In this document: piece after piece, positions 1-7,726 of the stretch
Position numbering within the stretch: the first letter of the stretch is position 1
Layout of the letters: each line of letters opens with the position of its first letter
Assembly: GCF_003940805.1 (NCBI RefSeq)
Contig: NZ_CP034328.1
Span: 3,534,001-3,598,000, forward strand
Length of the DNA: 64,000 nucleotides
Reading direction: 5' to 3'
Source of the DNA: Tabrizicola piscis
GTDB lineage: Bacteria > Pseudomonadota > Alphaproteobacteria > Rhodobacterales > Rhodobacteraceae
Translations under genes and position numbers: made by a program
Notes under the pieces: model-generated
The model's input: only the letters and a program-made list of their open reading frames with translations
Database searches by the model: none
Told to the model about the DNA's origin: nothing

Positions 1-1
1 T

Positions 2-514
2 GTGCGCGAGGCGATCCGCCGCCTGACCGCCGAAGGCGCGCTGCTGCCGCAGGGCAACCGCAGGGTGGCCGTGCCGCAACTGTCGGCGGAAATGCTGGAT
101 CAGGTGGCCTTCGCGCGTCTGGCGATCGAACCGCAGCTCGCCGCACTCGCCGCCCCCCGCCTGACCCCGGCGCAGATCGACCGGCTGGAAGCGATTGACG
201 GGGCGGTGAACCGGGCGATCGAGGCGGGAAAGCTGACCGACTACCTTGCCGCCAACCACGCCTTCCACTTCGCGCTCTATCAGGCGGCCGAGGCCCCGGT
301 GCTGCTGGACCTTGCCCGTTCACTATGGCTGCGCGCGGGTCCGTCCTTGCGCGCTGTGATCGACCGCTATGGCCGGGAGGTCGCCCCCGACCTCCACCGT
401 GAGGCCCTTGCCGCGATGCGCGCGGCTGATGCGAGTGCCCTGTCCGCCGCCATTGAGCGGGACATCCAGCAAGGTGTGGATCATGTTCGCCAGGCCCTCG
501 CCGAAGGTGCCTGA
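2..514 (+). CDS. GntR-family transcriptional regulator with FCD domain (5' truncated by window edge)
   Basis: The visible 170 codons begin inside the winged-helix domain: the first residues read V-R-E-A-I-R-R-L, the usual recognition-helix end of GntR proteins, so the codon at 2 is an internal Val and the true start lies upstream. The rest is an all-helical FCD-type ligand domain, with the metal/ligand-associated stretch AANHAFHFALY near residue 85. FCD regulators normally sense small carboxylates or amines. The gene is followed by the palindrome at 713-728 and an aminotransferase, so a role as local regulator of the amine locus is inferred, not shown. Confidence 0.85.
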   Translation: MREAIRRLTAEGALLPQGNRRVAVPQLSAEMLDQVAFARLAIEPQLAALAAPRLTPAQIDRLEAIDGAVNRAIEAGKLTDYLAANHAFHFALYQAAEAPVLLDLARSLWLRAGPSLRAVIDRYGREVAPDLHREALAAMRAADASALSAAIERDIQQGVDHVRQALAEGA

Positions 515-554
515 GACAAGTCCAGCCTGATCGAGCGCGCAAGCGCGCAAGCCC

Positions 555-660
555 CTGTCTCGCCTCTGGCGCGCGAAGCCGCGCGCCAACCGGCTCGGTT
601 GATGGGGGCATCCTGCCCCCAAACCCCCGGGGAGTATTTGGAAAGAAGCAACTGGGCTTT
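555..660 (+). repeat. Dispersed intergenic repeat, GAGTATTT family, copy 1
   Basis: About 106 bp that closely match 36181-36290: both run from CTGTCTCGCC or TTGTCTCGCC through an inverted GGCGCGCGAAG...CGC stretch, then GGGGGCATCCTGCCCCC, then ACCCCCGGGGAGTATTT, ending in an AAG-rich tail. The G/C run forms a hairpin. Shorter relatives lie at 13560-13680 and 29490-29552. The gap from 515 to 807 holds only this repeat and the palindrome at 713-728. Confidence 0.7.
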
Positions 661-712
661 GGGTTTGGTGCTCTGATCCTCCCATTGCGCTGTCTGAATT
701 TGTGGCCTCGAA

Positions 713-728
713 AAATTTGATCAAATTT
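713..728. promoter_or_regulatory. Perfect 16-bp palindrome (AAATTTGATCAAATTT), probable operator copy 1
   Basis: The sequence AAATTTGATCAAATTT is self-complementary over 16 bp and AT-rich inside a very GC-rich region. It sits 79 bp before the aminotransferase start. A 14-bp core of the same palindrome recurs at 8562-8575 before the first glutamine-synthetase-like gene. Shared position before two genes of one pathway suggests a common repressor, the adjacent GntR/FCD regulator being the obvious candidate (inference). Confidence 0.65.
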
Positions 729-807
729 CTTGATGCTGGTCGCGTTTGATCATATCCTGACCCAAAGGCGGGGCGCGAAGCCTTGCCGATTCCGCGAGGG
801 ACGTCCC

Positions 808-2196
808 ATGAACATGATCACCAACCACCTGCCGACCGCCGAACTCCAACGCCTCGACGCGGCGCATCACTTCCACCCCTTTACCGACAAGGCCGGTCTT
901 GCAGCCAAGGGCGCGCGGGTGATCACCCGGGGCGAGGGGGTCTGGCTGACCGACAGCGAAGGCCACCGGATCATCGACGGGATGGCGGGGCTGTGGTGTG
1001 TGAACATCGGCTATGGGCGCAAGGAACTGGCGCAGGTCGCGGCCCGGCAGATGGAGGAGTTGGCCTATTACAACACCTTCTTCCAGACGACCCATGTCCC
1101 GGCCATTGCCCTTGCGGCAGAGATCGCCAAGCTGGCGCCCGGCGATCTGAACCATGTCTTCTTTGCAGGGTCGGGGTCCGAGGCGAATGACACCAACATC
1201 CGTCTGGTGCGCCGGTACTGGGACGTCAAGGGCATGCCCTGGCGCAAGACGATCATCGCGCGGTGGAATGGGTATCACGGGTCGACGATGGGTGGCGGCA
1301 GCCTTGGCGGGATGAAGCCGATCCATGCCCATGGCGGGATGATCGACGGGATCGCGCATATCGACCAGCCCTATTGGTGGGGTGAGGGCGGCGATATGTC
1401 CGAGGATGACTTCGGCCTCGCCCGCGCGCGGCAGCTGGAGGAGAAGATCCTGCAGATCGGACCGGACAATGTCGCGGCTTTCATCGGTGAGCCGGTGCAG
1501 GGCGCGGGCGGGGTCATCATCCCGCCCAAGACCTACTGGCCGGAAATCCAGCGGATCTGTGACAAGTATGGCATCCTGCTGATCGCGGATGAGGTCATCA
1601 CGGGCTTTGGCCGCACTGGCAACTGGTTCGGGTCGCAGACCTTCGGGATCAAGCCGCATATCATGACCATCGCCAAGGGCCTGTCGTCGGGCTACCAGCC
1701 CATCGGCGGCAGCATCGTCTGTGACGAGGTGGCGGAGGTTGTCGGGGGGGCGGGGGAGTTCTTCCATGGCTACACCTACTCCGGCCATCCGGTTGCGGCG
1801 GCTGTGGCGCTGGAGAACCTGCGGATCATGCAGGACGAGCATATTGTCGAGCATGTCCGCGACGTGGCGCATCCCTATCTGAAGGAACGCTGGGACGCGC
1901 TGGCCGATCATCCGCTGGTGGGTGAGGCGAAGCTTGTCGGGCTGATGGGGTCGATTGCGCTGACGCCGGACAAGGCGAAGCGGGCGAAGTTCCCCGAGGC
2001 GGCGAATGTCGGCTATCGCTGCCGCGAGCGGTGCTTTGCCAATGACCTGATCATGCGGGCCGTGGGGGACCGGATGATCATCGCGCCGCCGCTGGTGATC
2101 ACCACGGGTGAGATCGACATTCTGGTCGACCGGGCGAAGAAAAGCCTGGATGAGTGCTATCAGGGTCTGAAAGCCGACGGGCTGTTCGTCGCGTAA
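808..2196 (+). CDS. Class III PLP-dependent aminotransferase, putrescine/omega-amine:pyruvate type
   Basis: A 462-residue fold-type I class III aminotransferase. Visible signatures are GSGSEAND (121-128, PLP phosphate cup), IADEVITGFGRTG (259-271, Asp261 contacts the pyridine nitrogen) and the PLP lysine in MTIAKGLSSGYQPIGG (Lys290). The start at 808 (MNMITNHL) is preferred over an in-frame ATG at 730 because GAGGGA lies at the right distance and the N-terminus then fits the family. Members of this subfamily act on putrescine, other omega-amines or taurine with pyruvate as acceptor. The downstream gamma-glutamylation genes favour a polyamine or amine substrate, but specificity cannot be read from the sequence. 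Confidence 0.9.
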   Translation: MNMITNHLPTAELQRLDAAHHFHPFTDKAGLAAKGARVITRGEGVWLTDSEGHRIIDGMAGLWCVNIGYGRKELAQVAARQMEELAYYNTFFQTTHVPAIALAAEIAKLAPGDLNHVFFAGSGSEANDTNIRLVRRYWDVKGMPWRKTIIARWNGYHGSTMGGGSLGGMKPIHAHGGMIDGIAHIDQPYWWGEGGDMSEDDFGLARARQLEEKILQIGPDNVAAFIGEPVQGAGGVIIPPKTYWPEIQRICDKYGILLIADEVITGFGRTGNWFGSQTFGIKPHIMTIAKGLSSGYQPIGGSIVCDEVAEVVGGAGEFFHGYTYSGHPVAAAVALENLRIMQDEHIVEHVRDVAHPYLKERWDALADHPLVGEAKLVGLMGSIALTPDKAKRAKFPEAANVGYRCRERCFANDLIMRAVGDRMIIAPPLVITTGEIDILVDRAKKSLDECYQGLKADGLFVA

Positions 2197-2202
2197 GACT
2201 GA

Positions 2203-2247
2203 TGTCCCTGCAAGGGACACCCGTGCCCGGCCATTGAAATCAATGGC
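2203..2247 (+). other. Two tandem hairpins after the aminotransferase gene
   Basis: TGTCCC/GGGACA (2203-2208 with 2214-2219) and GCCATTGA/TCAATGGC (2230-2237 with 2240-2247) form two short stem-loops just 3' of the stop codon. They precede the stronger terminator-like stem at 2291-2315 and probably protect or terminate the aminotransferase transcript. Confidence 0.45.
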
Positions 2248-2290
2248 TTGTGCGCGGGCGTTTACCAAATGGAAAGTATTGGACCCGCAA

Positions 2291-2326
2291 CGCGCCCGCA
2301 CAAGCTGCGGGCGCGCTATCTTTTCA
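2291..2326 (+). terminator. Probable Rho-independent terminator of the aminotransferase transcript
   Basis: A 10-bp perfect GC-rich stem (CGCGCCCGCA with TGCGGGCGCG, 2291-2300 and 2306-2315) with a CAAGC loop is followed by CTATCTTTTC. It lies between the aminotransferase and rlmJ, which suggests that rlmJ is transcribed separately. Confidence 0.6.
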
Positions 2327-2355
2327 CGGCGGCAAAAGGCGGGTAGGGCAGGCGG

Positions 2356-3153
2356 ATGCTGTCCTATCAACACCTTTATCATGCGGGAAATCTGGCGGAT
2401 GTGCACAAGCACGCCACGCTGGCCTGGGTGCTTGACTACCTGACCCAGAAAGACAAGCCGATCAGCTATATCGAGACCCATGCCGGGCGTGGGGTCTATG
2501 ATCTGGACGCGGAAGAAGCGGTCAAGACCGGGGAGGCGGCTGCCGGCATCGCGCTGGCCGAAGCCCTGTTTCCGCCCGGCCATCCCTACCGCCAGCGGCT
2601 GGAGGAGGCGCGGGCGGGCTATGGCGCCCGGGCCTATCCCGGGTCACCGCTGATTGCGGCGCTGGGGTTGCGGGAAACCGACAGCCTGCATCTGGCCGAA
2701 CTTCACCCGCAGGAAGTGGCGCATCTGCGCGCTGTGGCCAAGGACTGGGGTGCGCAAGTCTATCAGAAGGACGGGTTTGAGCTGGCGCTGGCCATCACCC
2801 CGCCCACACCGCGCCGCGGGCTGATGCTGATCGACCCGTCCTACGAGGTGAAGGCGGATTATGAGGCGATCCCGCGCCATATGGCGGCGATCCATCGCAA
2901 GTGGAACGTGGGCGCGCTGATCCTGTGGTATCCGATCCTGCGGGGCGGCGCGCAGGGCCCGATGGTCCGGGCGCTGCAGGCGGCCTTTCCCGAGGGGCTG
3001 AAACATGAGGTCCGCTTTCCCCCAGCGCGGGAGGGGCATCGGATGGAAGGCTCGGGCCTGTTCATCGTGAACCCGCCTTACGGGCTTGCGGCGGAACTGG
3101 TGGCGCTGGGCAAACGTTTTGCAACGCTTTCCAAACCCGGTCGGGGGCCCTAG
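2356..3153 (+). CDS. rlmJ: 23S rRNA (adenine(2030)-N6)-methyltransferase RlmJ
   Basis: 265 residues. The N-terminus MLSYQHLYHAGNLADVHKH is the hallmark of RlmJ, which N6-methylates A2030 of 23S rRNA using SAM. The catalytic motif is LIDPSYE (DPSY at 160-163), matching the D-P-P/S-Y class of N6-adenine methylases. ETHAGRGVYD (40-49) is the SAM-binding segment. Start and length agree with the family. It has no functional link to the surrounding amine genes. Confidence 0.93.
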   Translation: MLSYQHLYHAGNLADVHKHATLAWVLDYLTQKDKPISYIETHAGRGVYDLDAEEAVKTGEAAAGIALAEALFPPGHPYRQRLEEARAGYGARAYPGSPLIAALGLRETDSLHLAELHPQEVAHLRAVAKDWGAQVYQKDGFELALAITPPTPRRGLMLIDPSYEVKADYEAIPRHMAAIHRKWNVGALILWYPILRGGAQGPMVRALQAAFPEGLKHEVRFPPAREGHRMEGSGLFIVNPPYGLAAELVALGKRFATLSKPGRGP

Positions 3154-3162
3154 ATAAAGCCG

Positions 3163-3600
3163 ATGATTGACGCACTCCTTCGCCGCCTGATGGCGCCCGC
3201 CCCTGCCACCCTGCCCGAACCGGACGCCCGTCTGGCGCTGGCGGCGCTTTTGGTCCGCATTGCCCGGACTGATGGACTATACTCAGCCGAAGAGGTTGAG
3301 CGGATCGACCGGGTGCTGGCGCGGCGGCACGGCTTTGGCCCGTTTGACGCCGCCAAACTGCGGACCGAGGCCGAGGAACTGGAAAGCCTTGCCCCCGATA
3401 CCGTGCGCTTTACCCGCGCGCTGAAAGCCGCCACCGCGCTGGAGGACCGGGCTGACCTGATGGTGGCGCTGTGGTCAGTGGCGCTGGCTGATGGCTTGCG
3501 CGACGCCGAGGAGGACCGGCTGATGCGGCTGGTGGCCAACCTGCTGGGCCTGACGGATGTCGAATCGGCGCAAGCGCGGCAACGGGCAGAGCGGGAATGA
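3163..3600 (+). CDS. TerB-like (tellurite-resistance/DjlA-type) domain protein
   Basis: 145 residues, all helical, with two acidic helix-loop segments: RIARTDGLYSAEEVERID (about 29-46) and ALADGLRDAEEDRLMRLV (about 107-124). These are the paired D-G-x-x-x-x-E-E metal-site motifs of the TerB/COG4103 fold. No membrane segment is visible. The stop overlaps the start of the next gene by 4 bp (ATGA) and the gene lies 9 bp after rlmJ, so the three genes probably form one unit. The role is unknown; a true tellurite function is not implied. Confidence 0.75.
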   Translation: MIDALLRRLMAPAPATLPEPDARLALAALLVRIARTDGLYSAEEVERIDRVLARRHGFGPFDAAKLRTEAEELESLAPDTVRFTRALKAATALEDRADLMVALWSVALADGLRDAEEDRLMRLVANLLGLTDVESAQARQRAERE

Positions 3601-4367
3601 TCGCCAGCCTTGGGATGTATGATTTCGGCGCAGCGATGGCGGCGAATGACCGGCTTTGGGCTCTGGCTCGGGACAGGCTGCGCGAACAGGGCATTGATGC
3701 CCCCGATGCGCTGACCCGGGGCGAAGCGGCCTATTGGCCGGCGTGGGAGGCCCCGGACCTTTTGCTGTCACAGACCTGCGGCTATCCGTTCCGGGCGCGG
3801 CTGCATGATCGTGTGGCTTATGTCGGGACGCCGGATTTCGGGGTTGATGGCTGCCCGGCGGGATATTACCGGTCGGTTTTTGTCGTGCGGGCCGATGATC
3901 CGCGTGGCGCGCTGGCCGATTTCGACGGCGCGCCCTTTGCCTTCAACGAACCCTTGTCGCAATCGGGCTGGGCCGCGCCGCAGGTCTATGCGGCAGGTCT
4001 GGGCCTGCGGTTGCCGCCGGTGGTGCAGACCGGGGGCCACCGGCTTTCGGCGCGTGCGGTGGCGGATGGCCGGGCCGATATTGCCGCCCTGGATGCGGTG
4101 ACCTGGGCGTTGTTGCAGGACATGGGCGAGGTGAGTGCTGCCCTGCGGGTGATCGACCAGACCACCCCTACCCCGGGGCTGCCTTACATCACCGCCTTGG
4201 GGGGGGATGCCGACCGGGTGCATGACGCCATGGCCGACGCCATCGCCGCCCTTTCCGCGCAGGACCGCGCCACGCTGCATCTGAAGGGGATCGTGCGGAT
4301 TCCGGTGGCCAGCTATCTGGCAGTGCCCAATCCCCCGCCGCCGCAGATGAATGCGCCGCCGAACTGA
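3597..4367 (+). CDS. PhnD/SsuA-like substrate-binding-fold protein lacking an obvious signal peptide
   Basis: 256 residues resembling phosphate/phosphonate-type binding proteins. YVGTPDFGVDGCPAGYYRSVFVVRADD is the hinge-lobe core, and SQSGWAAP, LSARAVADGRADIAALDAVTWAL and RVIDQTTPTPGLPYI follow in the usual order. The N-terminus MIASLGMYDFGAAMAANDRLW starts directly in beta-strand 1 with no hydrophobic leader, so as annotated it would stay in the cytoplasm. The ATG overlaps the stop of the TerB-like gene by 4 bp, which fixes the start. The ligand is unknown. No partner permease is adjacent, as the ABC genes that follow are of another type. Confidence 0.7.
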   Translation: MIASLGMYDFGAAMAANDRLWALARDRLREQGIDAPDALTRGEAAYWPAWEAPDLLLSQTCGYPFRARLHDRVAYVGTPDFGVDGCPAGYYRSVFVVRADDPRGALADFDGAPFAFNEPLSQSGWAAPQVYAAGLGLRLPPVVQTGGHRLSARAVADGRADIAALDAVTWALLQDMGEVSAALRVIDQTTPTPGLPYITALGGDADRVHDAMADAIAALSAQDRATLHLKGIVRIPVASYLAVPNPPPPQMNAPPN

Positions 4368-4469
4368 TCAAATCGCTGCGTCAGCCCGGGAATTCCGGCC
4401 AGTTGCACGTTGCAATGCTGCACAATCTCGGCCCTACTGCCATGCCATACGCCCCAGACACAAAGCCCC

Positions 4470-5252
4470 ATGCCCGCAGACAGCCCTGATACCCCGGTGA
4501 TCGAGATCCGCGACCTGCACAAGTGCTATGGTCCGCTGGAGGTGTTGAAGGGTGTCGATCTGGTCGCGCCGCGCGGGCATGTGGTGTCGCTGATCGGGTC
4601 GTCCGGGTCGGGGAAATCCACGCTGTTGCGGTGCTGCAACCTTCTGGAGGACAGCCAGCAAGGCGAGGTCCGGTTCGAGGGCGAGGCGGTGCGCTGGAAA
4701 GGGCAGGGGCTGGAGCGGCATCCGGCCGACCGGGCGCAGGTGACGCGGATCCGGACCAACCTGTCGATGGTGTTCCAGCAGTTCAATCTTTGGGCGCATC
4801 TGACGATTTTGCAGAACGTGATGGAGGCCCCGGTGACGGTGCTGAAGCGCGACCCGAAAGAGGTTGAGGAACGCGCGCGGCATTATCTGGCCAAGGTCGG
4901 GATCGCGGAAAAGGCCGATGCCTGGCCGGCGCAGCTTTCGGGCGGCCAGCAGCAGCGCGCGGCGATTGCCCGGGCCTTGTGCATGGAGCCCCGGGCGCTG
5001 TTGTTCGATGAGCCGACCAGCGCGCTGGACCCGGAGCTGGAGCAGGAGGTGGTGCGCGTCATCAAGGCCCTGGCTGACGAAGGGCGCACGATGCTGCTTG
5101 TGACCCATGACATGAAGCTGGCGGCGGATTGTTCCGACCACGTCATCTTCCTGCATCAGGGTCTGGTCGAGGAAGAGGGGCCGCCCGCCACCCTGTTCGG
5201 CAATCCGCAAAGCGAACGGCTGCGCGGGTTCCTGTCGGCAACGGCGGCCTGA
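4470..5252 (+). CDS. Polar-amino-acid-type ABC transporter ATP-binding protein
   Basis: 260 residues with a complete ABC ATPase: Walker A GSSGSGKST (43-51), Q-loop VFQQFN (101-106), signature LSGGQQQR (156-163), Walker B ALLFDEP (176-182), then H-loop LLVTHD. It is closest in pattern to HisP/GlnQ/OccP (PAAT family). The start at 4470 (MPADSPDTPV) is chosen because the region upstream is not family-like. The stop overlaps the next start (TGATG). It energises the two permeases at 6754 and 7727. Confidence 0.92.
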   Translation: MPADSPDTPVIEIRDLHKCYGPLEVLKGVDLVAPRGHVVSLIGSSGSGKSTLLRCCNLLEDSQQGEVRFEGEAVRWKGQGLERHPADRAQVTRIRTNLSMVFQQFNLWAHLTILQNVMEAPVTVLKRDPKEVEERARHYLAKVGIAEKADAWPAQLSGGQQQRAAIARALCMEPRALLFDEPTSALDPELEQEVVRVIKALADEGRTMLLVTHDMKLAADCSDHVIFLHQGLVEEEGPPATLFGNPQSERLRGFLSATAA

Positions 5253-5959
5253 TGGCCTGTCTGGCGACCATCGCGGCGCTGGCGATGGGGGTGTCGCTGG
5301 TGCAGCTTGATCCGGTGGTGGTCGGCACCGATGCGCCGTTTCCGGCCTATACCTATGTTGACGATGCTGGCGTGATCTCCGGGTTCGAACGCGATGTGAT
5401 GGATCAGATCTGCGCCCGCGCGCTGCTGATCTGCGAGTGGGAGTTGGCGAATTTCGATCAGTTGATCCCGGGTGTGATGGCGGGGCAGTTCGACGTGGTC
5501 TTGGGCGGGATGGCGGTGACGGATGACCGCCGGGCGCTGGTGGATTTCACGCAAAGCTACCACGGAACCGACCCGCAGGAATGGTACATCGGCCGCCCCG
5601 GCGCACCTGCGCCCGCCTCGGCGCTGACGGCGGTCCAGTCCGGCACGGTGCATGAGGCGCATCTGCGCGGTCTGGGGCTCCGCTTCACCGCCTTTGCGAC
5701 CGAGGGCGAGGTGCTTGAGGCGCTGCGGCAGGGGCAGGTCGACCTCGCGCTGGGCCCGTTCCAGACCCGGCCCGACATCCAGAGCTTTGTGGATGCGCAC
5801 GGGTTGGATTATCTTTATTCCGACCTGATCCCGGATGACGGCGTGGCCATGGCCGTCTGCAAGGGCAATGCCGATCTGCTTGACACGCTGAACGCGGCGC
5901 TTGATGGCATGCGCGCCGATGGGACGCTGCAGGATCTAGAAACCCGCTGGTTCAACTGA
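5252..5959 (+). CDS. ABC transporter periplasmic substrate-binding protein (SBP_bac_3), first copy
   Basis: 235 residues starting at the ATG that overlaps the ATPase stop codon. A short hydrophobic leader (MACLATIAALAMGVSL) is followed by VVVGTDAPFPAYTYVDDAGVISGFERDVMDQI, the lobe-1 signature of family 3 binding proteins. GQFDVVLGGMAVTDDR and the C-terminal DLIPDDGVAMAV complete the fold. It is about as divergent from the adjacent second copy as two paralogues usually are, and its leader is atypically short, so secretion is likely but less certain than for copy 2. Confidence 0.85.
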   Translation: MACLATIAALAMGVSLVQLDPVVVGTDAPFPAYTYVDDAGVISGFERDVMDQICARALLICEWELANFDQLIPGVMAGQFDVVLGGMAVTDDRRALVDFTQSYHGTDPQEWYIGRPGAPAPASALTAVQSGTVHEAHLRGLGLRFTAFATEGEVLEALRQGQVDLALGPFQTRPDIQSFVDAHGLDYLYSDLIPDDGVAMAVCKGNADLLDTLNAALDGMRADGTLQDLETRWFN

Positions 5960-5994
5960 ACCGGCAAAACCATCCACCAAAGGGGAGACCAAGG

Positions 5995-6714
5995 ATGAAA
6001 AAACTGCTTCTTGCCACCGCGCTGATCGCGGTATCGGGTGCGGCTATCGCACAGGACGTGGTGCGTCTGGGCACCGAGGGCGCCTACCCGCCCTTCAACT
6101 TCATCAACGACGCCGGCGAAATCGCGGGCTTTGAGCGCGATGTCGGCGATGAGATTTGCGCCCGCGCTGCGTTGACCTGTGAATGGGTCACCAACGAATG
6201 GGACAGCATCATCCCGAACCTGCAGTCCGGCAACTATGACGTGATCATCGCCGGGATGAGCATCACGGACGAGCGTGACGAGGTCATCGACTTCAGCCAG
6301 AACTACTTCCCACCGGCCGCGTCGGCCTATGTGGCGCTGACGGCGGATGCGGACATCAAGGGTGTCGTCTCGGCGCAGGTGTCCACCATTCAGGCGGGCT
6401 ATGTCGCCGAATCCGGCGCGACCCTGCTGGAGTTTGCGACCCCCGACGAAACCATCGCCGCCGTCCGCAACGGCGAGGCTGTGGCCGTCTTCGCCGACAA
6501 GGATTTCCTTGCGCCGATCGTGGCGGAATCGAATGGCGAGCTGACGTTTGTCGGCGAAGAAGTTCAGCTTGGCGGCGGCGTGGGCCTTGGCCTGCGTGAA
6601 AGCGACACCGAGCTGAAGGACAAGCTGAACGCCGCGATCCAGTCGATGAAGGATGACGGCAGCCTGAACGCGCTGATCGAAAAGCACTTCGGCCCGGAAA
6701 CGGCCAAGTTCTGA
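5995..6714 (+). CDS. ABC transporter periplasmic substrate-binding protein (SBP_bac_3), second copy
   Basis: 239 residues with a clear Sec signal peptide, MKKLLLATALIAVSGAAIAQ, cleaved after Ala19. Mature residues VVRLGTEGAYPPFNFINDAG, the motif GFERDVGDEICARAALTCEW and GNYDVIIAGMSITDERDE identify a lysine/arginine/ornithine or opine-type binding protein. GGAGA precedes the ATG. The two binding proteins share the FERDVxDxICARA segment, showing tandem duplication. It probably feeds the same permease pair, widening substrate range. Confidence 0.93.
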   Translation: MKKLLLATALIAVSGAAIAQDVVRLGTEGAYPPFNFINDAGEIAGFERDVGDEICARAALTCEWVTNEWDSIIPNLQSGNYDVIIAGMSITDERDEVIDFSQNYFPPAASAYVALTADADIKGVVSAQVSTIQAGYVAESGATLLEFATPDETIAAVRNGEAVAVFADKDFLAPIVAESNGELTFVGEEVQLGGGVGLGLRESDTELKDKLNAAIQSMKDDGSLNALIEKHFGPETAKF

Positions 6715-6753
6715 TAGGGCAAGGGGCGCGGGTTCACCTGCGCCCCACCGCCA

Positions 6754-7632
6754 ATGTTCGCCGCTTGCGCTGACCCCAAGGCCATTGAAGGCCTGACGTG
6801 GCTGACGTGCTACCTGACCTCAGGCAAGCACCTTGATTTCTATTGGTCGTTCCTGACCGTCCTGCTTTTGCTGGCGATCACCGCGCCCACCGCCCTTGCC
6901 ATGGGCTTTGCCGGGGCCACGGCCGCGCGGTCGCGGTTCCTGCCACTGTCCCTTCTGGGCAAGGGCTATGCGGCGATTGTCCGGGGTGTGCCGGACATCG
7001 TGTTCTTCCTGTTCTTCGTGATCGCGCTGGATCAGGGGATTGAATACCTCAAAAGCCTTGCAGTCTGCGACGACCCGGTCTGGCCCTGGCAGGGGCTGGA
7101 GTTCCGCGTCTGCCAAGAGGCGAAGGTGCCGCTTGGCGCGTCAGCGGCCATCTGGCATCAGGCCTATGGCTTTGGGCTGGCGGTCTTCACCTTCGCGCTT
7201 GTCTTCGGGGCCTTTGCCGCCAATGTGCTGTACGGCGCGATGGGGGCCGTTCCGAAGGCCCAGCTTGAAACGGCTGAGGCCTATGGGATGAGCCACGCCC
7301 AAGTCTTCCGCCGCATTCTTGTGCCGCAGATGTGGGTCTATGCGCTGCCGGGATTGTCCAACTTGTGGATGATCCTGATCAAGGCCACGCCGCTGTTGTT
7401 CCTGCTGGGCGTCAAGGACATCGTCTATTGGGCGCGGGAATTGGGCGGATCGAAGACCCAAGCCTATGAATACCCGCACCCCGACTGGCGGCTGTGGTAT
7501 TTCCTTGGGCTTCTGGTCTTTTACCTTTTGTTCACCAAGGTATCCGAGGTCGTGCTGGCCCGCCTGTCGGCGCGGCTGGCGCAGGGGCAGGCGACGGCGG
7601 GTGGCGAAGCCTTGCGGAAGGCTGCCGCATGA
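6754..7632 (+). CDS. ABC transporter permease (HisQ/ArtQ type)
   Basis: 292 residues with about five membrane segments and the cytoplasmic EAA loop ETAEAYGMSHAQVFRRILVPQ near residue 170, which docks the ATPase. Compared with typical 230-residue HisQ proteins it has an insertion at about 95-130 (CDDPVWPWQGLEFRVCQEAK) with two cysteines, predicted periplasmic, possibly disulphide bonded. It lies between the binding proteins and the second permease. Confidence 0.9.
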   Translation: MFAACADPKAIEGLTWLTCYLTSGKHLDFYWSFLTVLLLLAITAPTALAMGFAGATAARSRFLPLSLLGKGYAAIVRGVPDIVFFLFFVIALDQGIEYLKSLAVCDDPVWPWQGLEFRVCQEAKVPLGASAAIWHQAYGFGLAVFTFALVFGAFAANVLYGAMGAVPKAQLETAEAYGMSHAQVFRRILVPQMWVYALPGLSNLWMILIKATPLLFLLGVKDIVYWARELGGSKTQAYEYPHPDWRLWYFLGLLVFYLLFTKVSEVVLARLSARLAQGQATAGGEALRKAAA

Positions 7633-7636
7633 AAGC

Positions 7637-7680
7637 GCAAAAGTTTTCGAAAACTTTTGCAAATTCCTTTGAAGGAATTT
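7637..7680. repeat. Tandem palindromic hairpins (TTCGAA class), copy 1, between the two permease genes
   Basis: A perfect 24-bp palindrome at 7637-7660, centred on TTTTCGAAAA, is followed at once by AAATTCCT-TTGA-AGGAATTT (7661-7680). Both fold into strong stems within an operon. The same layout, starting with GAAAGCG and ending with GGTCC, occurs at 46212-46277. Confidence 0.7.
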
Positions 7681-7726
7681 GGTCCCGGCCCGGGTGGCGG
7701 TCTGAACCTTGCCGCGGGGGGCCGGC

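Noticed and set aside
721..2583. 620-codon open frame on the minus strand opposite the class III aminotransferase
   Set aside because: No family similarity, Arg/His/Pro/Gln-rich composition, and fully opposite a well supported gene; long shadow frames are expected at high GC.
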